Assembly: GCA_009889585.1 (NCBI GenBank)
Contig: WUQV01000313.1
Coordinates: 1-12,916 of the forward strand
Direction: 5' to 3'
Length of the DNA stretch: 12,916 bases
Origin: Candidatus Bathyarchaeota archaeon
Lineage (GTDB): Archaea > Thermoproteota > Bathyarchaeia > Bathyarchaeales > WUQV01
The notes beneath the pieces are model-generated. The model worked only from the letters and a program-made list of their open reading frames with translations, was not told the DNA's origin and made no database searches. This document shows positions 4,973-11,540 of the stretch, one piece after another. The position numbers and the translations under genes are program-made. The first letter of the stretch is position 1. The number at the start of each line of letters is the position of its first letter.

Positions 4973-7021
4973 CTAAGGCAACGCATAACGTACGATTAAC
5001 GGCACGAATATCAACGCCGTCATCGCCATCAACTTGATGAGTATATTTACCGACGGCCCTGATGAATCCTTCATCGGGTCTCCAACCGTGTCGCCGATCA
5101 CGGTCGCAGCGTGAGTAGGGCTTCCCTTTCCCCCGAGGTGTCCCATCTCCACGTACTTCTTGGCGTTATCCCAAGTGTTCCCGACGTTACCTTGGAACAA
5201 CCCCAATATCAAGCCCATCGCGATTGCTCCCGCGAGGAACCCGCCTAATCCATCCGGCCCTAACGTAAACCCTACGATTAATGGCGAGGCTATGGCCATC
5301 ACCCCAGGCGGGATGAGCCATCTTAACGCGTGATGCGTCACTATGCTAACGCACCTTCCGTACTCAGGCTTAGCCGTTCCTTCGAACAACCCCTTTATCT
5401 CCTTGAACTGCCTCCTGATCTCTTCGACCGTTGTAAACGCCGACTTCGTCACTCCATATACGACGACGCTTGTGAACAATGCCGGGATTGAGACTCCTAT
5501 TACTAAGCCGGCTAACGTCCTAGCGTTAAGTAAGGATAAGTCCAGCTTGGCTCCGTATACCTCGATGGAGAAGGCGTAAGTCGCCAAAAGGGCTAGGGCC
5601 GTTAAGGCGGCTCCGCCTATGGCGAATCCCTTGCAAATCGACTTCATAGTATTCCCAACCGAGTCCAACGTATCTGTGATTTGACGAACCCTCGGCTCGA
5701 GGTGGGCTTGCTCAGCTATTCCAGCCGCGTTATCCGCCACTGGGCCGTAAGCATCGGCCGCCACGATTATGCCGACTATTGCCAACATCGAGACAACGGC
5801 CATGACGACGCAATAGAACCCAGCTAATATCGGATCCGGCGTAAAGTGGCTCCCGGCCACGAACGAGGCGAGGCTGACGATGGCCACGCCGATAGCTGGC
5901 AAGAACGTGCTTAACCAGCCGATCGAGAACCCAGATAGTATCGTTAACGCGGGGCCGGCTACGGAGCTCTCAGCGACTATTTTAACAGGCCTTTTGTCCC
6001 TGTTCGTGAAGTAATCGGACGTGGTGCCTACGATTATCCCGACAATTAAGCCCGCTACGATGGAGATCCAAACGTAAAGCCCAGCCTCAGGTATGAGCCA
6101 CATGCATACGAAGTACGATAAGACGGCCGTTAGGATTGTCGTGACGTAAGTGGCGTACGAGAACGCCCTCCACGGGTTTCCCCTTACGAAGAAGGCACCT
6201 ACGATCGATGCGAATATCCCGACGGCTGAGACGACGAGCGGCGTCGTAACCCAGCCGAAGTTCCCATGTCTGAGGAATAGAAGCGCCCCCAAGATGAGGG
6301 CTGCGACTCTGTCCTCGACGTACGATTCGAATAGGTCGGCTCCCATGCCGGCTACGTCTCCGACGTTATCGCCGACGTTATCGGCTATGACGCCTGGGTT
6401 CCTTGGGTCGTCCTCAGGTATGCCCTTCTCAACCTTGCCGACGAGGTCGGCGCCAACGTCCGCAGCCTTAGTGTATATACCGCCTCCTACCCTAGCGAAG
6501 AGGGCCACCGTGCTGGCGCCAAACGCGAAGCCGGCTACGGCGTGGGCCGCTTCCTCGAGGTGCGGAATTGCTTTGCCGTAGGCTACGAAGAGAAGCGTCA
6601 CGCCGAGCAAGCCAAGGCCGACGACGGACATGCCGAGGACGGATCCGCCGCTGAAGGCTATCCTCAAGGCCTTGTCCAATCCGATTTCCTTCGCCGCGTT
6701 AGCGGTCCTCGCGTTAGCGTTCACGGCGATTGTCATGCCGACGAAGCCTGAGATCATCGAGCAGAGCCCGCCGACGACGTAAGCCAATGCCGTATACCAA
6801 GAGAGGAATAAGCCTATTAGCACGGTTAAGACTGCCATCACGGCCCATATGGTCACATATTGCTTCTTAAGGTAAGCTCGGGCCCCTTCCTTGATGTACT
6901 CTTGGATTTCGATCATGCGCTCCGTCCCCCTAGCCTGCTTTAAAACGTACATGGACGCGAAGATGGCGTACAGCATCGCTACTACCCCCGCGGCCACCGT
7001 TAACGACATCCAAGCTTCCAT
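4973..7021 (-). CDS. hppA: Membrane-bound ion-translocating pyrophosphatase, predicted K+-independent
   Basis: This 682-residue polytopic membrane protein hydrolyses pyrophosphate and pumps H+ or Na+ across the cytoplasmic membrane. It shows the family signatures in order: DVGADLVGKVE at 188-198 with the following acid-rich DNVGDNVGD loop, DAYGPVADNAAGIAEQA at 423-439, NTWDNAKKYVE at 615-625, and GDTVGDPMKDSSGPS at 643-657. K460 in GNTMKSICKGFAIG stands where K+-dependent enzymes have alanine, so by the known A/K rule this is a K+-independent type. Which ion it moves cannot be told safely. Length is normal. The ATG at 7021 follows a TATA-like box with a leader of about 13 bases. GC is high (32/60 and 36/60 in two lines counted). 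The threonine-synthase-like gene follows on the same strand. Confidence 0.97.
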   Translation of the reverse strand: MEAWMSLTVAAGVVAMLYAIFASMYVLKQARGTERMIEIQEYIKEGARAYLKKQYVTIWAVMAVLTVLIGLFLSWYTALAYVVGGLCSMISGFVGMTIAVNANARTANAAKEIGLDKALRIAFSGGSVLGMSVVGLGLLGVTLLFVAYGKAIPHLEEAAHAVAGFAFGASTVALFARVGGGIYTKAADVGADLVGKVEKGIPEDDPRNPGVIADNVGDNVGDVAGMGADLFESYVEDRVAALILGALLFLRHGNFGWVTTPLVVSAVGIFASIVGAFFVRGNPWRAFSYATYVTTILTAVLSYFVCMWLIPEAGLYVWISIVAGLIVGIIVGTTSDYFTNRDKRPVKIVAESSVAGPALTILSGFSIGWLSTFLPAIGVAIVSLASFVAGSHFTPDPILAGFYCVVMAVVSMLAIVGIIVAADAYGPVADNAAGIAEQAHLEPRVRQITDTLDSVGNTMKSICKGFAIGGAALTALALLATYAFSIEVYGAKLDLSLLNARTLAGLVIGVSIPALFTSVVVYGVTKSAFTTVEEIRRQFKEIKGLFEGTAKPEYGRCVSIVTHHALRWLIPPGVMAIASPLIVGFTLGPDGLGGFLAGAIAMGLILGLFQGNVGNTWDNAKKYVEMGHLGGKGSPTHAATVIGDTVGDPMKDSSGPSVNILIKLMAMTALIFVPLIVRYALP

Positions 7022-7055
7022 GGCGATCGAGACCTAAGTGATCAAAATCGAGCGA

Positions 7056-7063
7056 TTTATAAA
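7056..7063 (-). promoter_or_regulatory. TATA box for hppA
   Basis: tttataaa is centred near 7060. The expected transcription start is near 7034, giving a leader of about 13 bases before the ATG at 7021. No strong Shine-Dalgarno sequence is seen in the leader. Confidence 0.5.
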
Positions 7064-7094
7064 CTTTGTGTGCCTAGAAAATCTCCAACTTTAG

Positions 7095-7174
7095 TTAGGG
7101 GATGAGCTAAGGCTCTTATTTAAGCCTCAACCACATCGGCGGGAAGTCCCCCTTCCGATAGGAGGGTAGTTCAC
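7095..7174 (+). mobile_element. Third tnpB-3'-end-like relic (IS605-type right end)
   Basis: In-frame codons after a TAG at 7092 read LGDELRLLFKPQPHRR, then EVPLPIGG, and stop at 7167-7169. The bases ggaag, an imperfect C-rich/G-rich hairpin (CCC..TCC-GATA-GGA-GGG), then TAG-TTCAC match the G-GAAG-stem-GGAG-TAG-CTCAC layout of the minus-strand relic at 448-480. EVPLP-(M/I)-G-G before a stop is an ending I associate with archaeal IS605 OrfB proteins. Everything upstream has been replaced by the hppA promoter, so only the last 25 codons or so remain. This is inference from two short motifs. Confidence 0.42.
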
Positions 7175-7182
7175 TGGCGATC

Positions 7183-7204
7183 AGATCCCCCTCCGTAGGG
7201 ATCT
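7183..7204. repeat. Seven-base-pair inverted repeat downstream of the relic
   Basis: agatccc (7183-7189) and gggatct (7198-7204) form a perfect stem around the eight-base loop cctccgta. It lies between the tnpB-like relic and the promoter of the small membrane protein gene. It may belong to the element end or bind a regulator; nothing decides between these. Confidence 0.35.
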
Positions 7205-7219
7205 ATGCAGCACCTAAAG

Positions 7220-7229
7220 CTTTTTAAAG
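7220..7229 (+). promoter_or_regulatory. TATA-like box for the small membrane protein gene
   Basis: ctttttaaag is centred about 33 bases before the TTG at 7258. It predicts a transcription start near 7251 and a very short leader. Confidence 0.4.
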
Positions 7230-7257
7230 CGCTATCGCATCCTACTATCGACTGCGC

Positions 7258-7857
7258 TTGAGAGAGTATACAGACGTATTCGTCGGCATTTCCCTTACGA
7301 TAGCGATCGCTATCTTGAACTGGTACGGAAGGTTCCTGCCTCCTGGGCTTGATATCGTAATATTGCTTTTGATCCTCAGTCTAATGATCTCTATCGGAAC
7401 TAGAACGGCTCTTCATATATTCCGAATGGACTTTCAAAATAGGATAAAGTGGATGTTTCATATTTTAATAGGCGTCATAGACGGATGGAGGGCAACGAGG
7501 GAAAGGATAGAGGGGCTTAAAGATCAAGAGCGGATCGATGGAAGGATGTTAAAAGAGTTGTCCGTTATCTATGAGCGGAAAATGCTCGATAGGCTGATAA
7601 CATTTGTTGAGAAGTCCTTAAGTCCTTCGCAAAGGGTTGAGGAAATTAAGGAGCTATTAAAGAAGGTGAAGGATCGAACTATAACCGAAGGTGAGGCGAG
7701 GCGCTTAAAGGTATTGCTAGAGGAGGAGAAATGCGAAAGGGAGGCTAAGGGCGACTTGGAGGGGGCGATAACAATAGGCCTGTTTATCATAAGCGTCATC
7801 GGTTTAATAACTGACTTATCACTATTGTCAAAAAAGGAAGTTAAGTCAAGCTTCTAA
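7258..7857 (+). CDS. Unrecognised small membrane protein with three predicted membrane segments
   Basis: I do not recognise this 199-residue protein. Two hydrophobic segments lie near the N-terminus (about 7-23 and 31-46). A long charged helical middle follows (about 75-165), rich in K, E and R and likely cytoplasmic, holding a helix-turn-helix-like hairpin in KKVKDRTITEGEARRLKVLL. A third segment lies near the C-terminus (about 169-187). The KDRTITEGEARRL stretch recalls the short SHOCT-type motif found at the ends of membrane proteins, but the match is weak. The TTG start is chosen for its distance from a TATA box; no upstream start fits better. The gene stands alone between a mobile-element relic and asnS, which runs the other way. 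GC and codon use look similar to its neighbours. Confidence 0.72.
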   Translation: MREYTDVFVGISLTIAIAILNWYGRFLPPGLDIVILLLILSLMISIGTRTALHIFRMDFQNRIKWMFHILIGVIDGWRATRERIEGLKDQERIDGRMLKELSVIYERKMLDRLITFVEKSLSPSQRVEEIKELLKKVKDRTITEGEARRLKVLLEEEKCEREAKGDLEGAITIGLFIISVIGLITDLSLLSKKEVKSSF

Positions 7858-7955
7858 AGGTCATAGGCTCTTCATAGGGAGCGTATGTAAGTGTAGGCTG
7901 ATGGAAAAGGAGTATTTCAACTGATTGCTATGTATGCAGTAAAGTAACCTGCCTA

Positions 7956-9302
7956 TTATGGATAAAATCGCCTTATCGTACGTGGGAACGGAATGGCGTC
8001 CATTACGCTATCTAAGTCCAACATCCACGTCAAGAGCCTTTCCACGCCCAACCCAAACCCAGAGTGATGAACAGTTCCATACCGCCTTAAGTCTATGTAC
8101 CACTCGTAATCTTCCCTACGTAACCCGAACTCTTCGATTCGTTTTATTAACTCGTCCTTATCGTCCTCCCTAGCACCTCCGGTTATTATCTCGCCTATCT
8201 TAGGGACAAGCATGTCTTCAGACATGGCTAGCTCAGGGTTATCTCGATAAGCCTTGCAGTAGAACGCCTTTATCCTCCTTGGGTAAGCGTATACGAAGAA
8301 CGGGCCTCCGAACGCCTCAGCTAAGGCCCTCTCCTCGTCGAACCCTAAGTCCTCGCCCCATTTGATTTCGAAGCCCTTCTTTCGAAGGAGTTGAACGGCC
8401 TCGTCGTAAGTGATCCTCGGGAAAGGAGGGATTACGTTCAAGAGCCTTTGAACGTCTACGTTTAAGAGCTTTAGCTCCTTACGGCAGGGCTCGACGATTT
8501 GACTACAGGCGTAGCCCACTAAGCCCTCCTCCAGCTCCATCATGTCCTCCATCGTGGCGAAAGCTTGCTCCGCCTCCACGTGCCAAAACTCGGCTAAGTG
8601 CCTAATCGTCCGGCTCCTTTCAGCTCTGAATGAAGGCGCTATGCAGTAGACCTTCTCTAAGGAGTAGATCAAGGCTTCTAAGTGAAGTTGAGCGCTTTGC
8701 GTTAAGTAGATGTCCTCGTCGAAGTACTTTAACCCGAAGAGGGTAGCTCCTCCTTCGCAAGCGCTAGAGATGAACATAGGCGGCGAAACCTCGATGAAGC
8801 CATTCCTTTGGAAGAACTCTCGAATAAGCCGTAAGAGCTCGGCCCTCACCTTTATTATGGCGTTCATCTTTCTGCTCCTCAACCAAAGGTGTCGAACGTC
8901 GCGAAGGAACTCCTCGCTATAGTCCTTGGTTATCGGAAACGGCTCAGCTAAGCCAATCGTATGAAGTTTATCTACGGCTATCTCGAAGCCGCCTGGGGCG
9001 CGTTCGTCTCGCCTAACGATCCCGCTTGCGATAATTGAGGACTCGATCGTAATTCGTTCAGCCTCATCCCAAGCTAGGCTGCCGCGCTTTATGGCGCATT
9101 GAATTACGCCTGTGGCATCTCTAATGAGGATGAAGATCACGTGCTTCGTCTCGCGCTTACGATAAACCCAACCTCTGATTTGGACGAACTTCCCTTCGTA
9201 ACGCCCGTCGAGTACGTCCCCGATCGGCATGACGGCTTTCGCGAGCATCCTCTTCTTAGGTTGAAGGCTGCACGGCTTAAAAACGGTTGCTAGATCGACC
9301 AT
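7956..9302 (-). CDS. asnS: Asparaginyl-tRNA synthetase
   Basis: This class IIb synthetase charges tRNA-Asn with asparagine in the cytoplasm. The 448 residues comprise an N-terminal OB-fold anticodon-binding domain (about 38-115, with VQIRGWVYRKR and FILIRDATGVIQ) and the catalytic domain. The catalytic domain shows PPMFISSACEGGATLF (174-189), YLTQSAQLHLEA (199-210), class II motif 2 FRAERS (225-230), and motif 3 GFGLGVERLL (415-424) before IPFPRTIRRFYP. CEGGATLF with the IPFPRT ending points to asparagine rather than aspartate. A TATA-like box at 9333-9340 predicts a start near 9311, which supports the ATG at 9302; the first 24 residues extend beyond the usual family start, so ATGs at residue 19 or 25 are also possible. 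The gene is divergent from the slipin operon. Confidence 0.93.
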   Translation of the reverse strand: MVDLATVFKPCSLQPKKRMLAKAVMPIGDVLDGRYEGKFVQIRGWVYRKRETKHVIFILIRDATGVIQCAIKRGSLAWDEAERITIESSIIASGIVRRDERAPGGFEIAVDKLHTIGLAEPFPITKDYSEEFLRDVRHLWLRSRKMNAIIKVRAELLRLIREFFQRNGFIEVSPPMFISSACEGGATLFGLKYFDEDIYLTQSAQLHLEALIYSLEKVYCIAPSFRAERSRTIRHLAEFWHVEAEQAFATMEDMMELEEGLVGYACSQIVEPCRKELKLLNVDVQRLLNVIPPFPRITYDEAVQLLRKKGFEIKWGEDLGFDEERALAEAFGGPFFVYAYPRRIKAFYCKAYRDNPELAMSEDMLVPKIGEIITGGAREDDKDELIKRIEEFGLRREDYEWYIDLRRYGTVHHSGFGLGVERLLTWMLDLDSVMDAIPFPRTIRRFYP

Positions 9303-9332
9303 CTAAGCCAAGTCAATGGCGTACGGGCTCCA

Positions 9333-9340
9333 ATTTTAAA
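9333..9340 (-). promoter_or_regulatory. TATA-like box for asnS
   Basis: On the minus strand the bases read tttaaaat, centred about 35 bases before the ATG at 9302. The predicted leader is about nine bases. The box shares an 84-base intergenic region with the slipin promoter on the other strand. Confidence 0.4.
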
Positions 9341-9364
9341 CGTCGTTAGGTATCTATGAGTAAC

Positions 9365-9374
9365 CTTTTTAAGG
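9365..9374 (+). promoter_or_regulatory. TATA-like box for the slipin-nfeD operon
   Basis: ctttttaagg lies 13 bases before the TTG at 9387. A usual spacing of about 25 bases would put transcription start near 9395, just past that TTG and before an in-frame TTG at 9408. Either the start codon is 9408 or the spacing is unusual. Confidence 0.35.
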
Positions 9375-9386
9375 GCGTCTTGTGAA

Positions 9387-10190
9387 TTGTACCTCGGTGA
9401 CCTCCCTTTGTACACCCTCTTCGCTTTAGCGGTCCTCGCGATAATCTCCATATCCATTTTGGCCTCTGCGATTAGGATAGTGAGAGAGTACGAGAGGGCT
9501 GTCATCTTCCGCTTAGGTCGGTTGATGGGCGCTAAAGGGCCGGGGCTTTTCTTCATCGTGCCGATCGTGGATAGAGTGCGCATAGTCGACTTAAGGACCA
9601 CTACGTACGATGCGCGCATGATCAAGGTGATAACGAGGGATAACGTAAGGTGCGACGTGGATTCGTTCGTGTACTATAGGATTATCGATCCAATAAAGGC
9701 GGTATGTGAGGTGGAGGATTATGTTTACGCTACTCAATCATTAGCGAAGACTATCTTACGGGAGGGCTTAGGTCAAGCTGAGCTCGATGAGCTGCTTACA
9801 AAGGCGCCGGATCTTGCGAAAGCGATTCAAGCTAAGATCGACGAGATGACCGATCCATGGGGGATAAAGGTTAGTGCCGTCGTCATTAGCGATGTCATCC
9901 TTCCGGAGGAAATGCAAAGGGCGATAGCGAAGCAAGCGGAAGCTGAAAGGGAGAGAAGGGCTAGGATAATCGTAGCTGAGGGGGAGTATTCAGCGGCTGA
10001 AAGGATGTCGCAAGCAGCCGAAATATACGGTAAGAGCCCAATAGCGTTAAGGTTGAGGGAGCTTCAAACTATGACTGAAATCGCTCGAGAGAAGAACTTA
10101 GTTGTGATAACGTCAACTACGGATTTGCGCGAGCTCGGAACCATCGTGGCGATGACTCAAGCTGCTCAAAGGAGGATAGAGAAGGCGTAA
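9387..10190 (+). CDS. Slipin (stomatin-like SPFH membrane protein)
   Basis: This 267-residue stomatin/prohibitin family protein has an N-terminal membrane hairpin or anchor (about 8-30), then an SPFH domain: EYERAVIFRLGRL (35-47), GPGLFFIVPIVDRV (51-64), DLRTTTYD (68-75), VITRDNVRCDVD (81-92), VEDYVYATQSLAKT (109-122). An alanine/glutamate/arginine-rich coiled coil follows (175-212), then the LRELQTMTEIAREKNLVV ending. Such proteins form oligomeric membrane scaffolds. The next gene, nfeD, overlaps it by one base (TAATG), the archaeal stomatin plus stomatin-specific protease pairing described for Pyrococcus PH1511/PH1510. The C-terminus reads ITSTTDL rather than the VVFPLP-type segment cut in Pyrococcus. 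The TTG at 9387 is the first usable start; TTG at 9408 is an alternative favoured by the TATA spacing. Confidence 0.92.
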   Translation: MYLGDLPLYTLFALAVLAIISISILASAIRIVREYERAVIFRLGRLMGAKGPGLFFIVPIVDRVRIVDLRTTTYDARMIKVITRDNVRCDVDSFVYYRIIDPIKAVCEVEDYVYATQSLAKTILREGLGQAELDELLTKAPDLAKAIQAKIDEMTDPWGIKVSAVVISDVILPEEMQRAIAKQAEAERERRARIIVAEGEYSAAERMSQAAEIYGKSPIALRLRELQTMTEIAREKNLVVITSTTDLRELGTIVAMTQAAQRRIEKA

Positions 10191-11500
10191 TGAGCTTACG
10201 AGCGGCTCGTACGCTTACCTTAACCTTATTTTTTTCGCTATTGCTTAGCGCTTACGCGTCCTTAGAACTAATGGATTCCGTACTTGTCGTCGATTTAAGC
10301 GGCGTAATTAACGTAGCCGCCTCGGAGCTCGTTAAGGAGGGCCTTGAGGAAGCGCGTAGGATCAACGCTAAGGCTATCGTCCTACTTTTGAACACGCACG
10401 GAGGCATGTTGGATGCTACGTTCGAAATCATCCGCTTGATCGAGCGCTCGTCGATACCGATAATAACATACGTATGCCCGGCGGGGGCCACGGCTTGGTC
10501 CGCTGGCACCTTCATCGTCCTATCCTCTCACGTGGCCGCGATGGCCCCGTTTTCGATCATAGGATCAGCATCCCCTCGTAGATATCCGACCGGCGAGCCT
10601 GAGACGGATCTTAAGGTTATCAACGCGTTGGTTAAGTTCCTCGTTCAACGAGCGAAGGTGCACGGCCGAAATGAGACGATGGCAGCGAAGTTCGTGACGG
10701 AGAACCTTAACGTCGGAGCCGAAGAAGCGAAGAAGCATAACGTCGTAGAAGTGGTGGCTTCCACGGTTGAAGAGCTATTAGATGCTGCGGATGGTCTTGA
10801 GGCGAGGACGATCGAGGGCAAAGTGATTGTTAGGACTAAAGGAGCGGCCTTAAGGTACTTCGAGCCGAGCGTACGCGTTCGAGTATTACGGGTAATCTCA
10901 GACCCGATGATAGCGTACCTCCTCTTTACGCTCGGGGTTTACGGGGTCGTCTTCGGCTTCCTAACGGCAGGTTACGAAGGGGAGGTAATCGGAGCCATCC
11001 TTCTCATCCTCGGCTTAATAGGCCTCGGGTTTCACGTGGACTTGTTCACGATAGCGCTTTTAGCGTTTGGAGCGGTCTTAGTCCTCGCCGAAATGAGGGA
11101 GCCGGGCTTCGGCTTCCTCGGCTCAGCTGGAATAGCTTGCTTGGGGATAGGGACTTTGCTTTTGCTTCGTTTAGATCCCTCGCGATGGTTGATATCGCCT
11201 GAGTGGTATCAAGCCCTTTTAATGACGATGGCAGCCGCCGTAGCAATGTTGACGGCCTTTTCAGCGTTCGTAACTTACAAGGCGATCAAAGCTAAGAGGA
11301 AGAGGCCGACTATTCTTCAAATAGTTGGAGGCATAGGCTTAACGTTAGATGAGATAGGCCCAGGTAAGGAGGGGTTTATACGGTTCCATGGGGAGCATTG
11401 GAAGGCCCGCTCGAACGTTATCATAAAGCCAGGCCGCAAAGTAAGGATTATAGCGATGGAGGGGTTAACGCTTATCGTAGAGCCCCTTGAGGAGGGCTAA
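10190..11500 (+). CDS. nfeD: NfeD-family membrane-bound serine protease (stomatin-operon partner)
   Basis: The 436-residue membrane protein starts with a signal/anchor sequence (about 5-24). A ClpP-class protease domain follows (about 30-200), with the probable nucleophile S104 in GATAWSAGTF and the probable general base K142 in DLKVINA, a Ser-Lys dyad as in Pyrococcus PH1510. About five membrane segments follow (roughly 238-262, 265-283, 284-300, 310-327, 340-363). The last 65 residues form an NfeD-type OB-fold domain with GKEGFIRFHGEHWKARS (392-408). Its ATG overlaps the slipin stop codon, so the two are co-translated and probably work together in membrane quality control. It ends 40 bases from the stop of the converging solute-binding gene. 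All parts of the long NfeD form are present and unbroken. Confidence 0.93.
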   Translation: MSLRAARTLTLTLFFSLLLSAYASLELMDSVLVVDLSGVINVAASELVKEGLEEARRINAKAIVLLLNTHGGMLDATFEIIRLIERSSIPIITYVCPAGATAWSAGTFIVLSSHVAAMAPFSIIGSASPRRYPTGEPETDLKVINALVKFLVQRAKVHGRNETMAAKFVTENLNVGAEEAKKHNVVEVVASTVEELLDAADGLEARTIEGKVIVRTKGAALRYFEPSVRVRVLRVISDPMIAYLLFTLGVYGVVFGFLTAGYEGEVIGAILLILGLIGLGFHVDLFTIALLAFGAVLVLAEMREPGFGFLGSAGIACLGIGTLLLLRLDPSRWLISPEWYQALLMTMAAAVAMLTAFSAFVTYKAIKAKRKRPTILQIVGGIGLTLDEIGPGKEGFIRFHGEHWKARSNVIIKPGRKVRIIAMEGLTLIVEPLEEG

Positions 11501-11540
11501 GGCTTAAGGGCTTTGAACGCTCTTTAGCTATAATTAAGTG

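Noticed and set aside
6150..6581. Open frame of 143 codons on the plus strand inside hppA
   Set aside because: It is a shadow frame within a strongly conserved membrane protein gene.
7858..7955. Possible RNA gene or regulatory element between the small membrane protein gene and asnS
   Set aside because: No tRNA-like fold, repeat or strong hairpin was seen; it looks like an ordinary convergent spacer.
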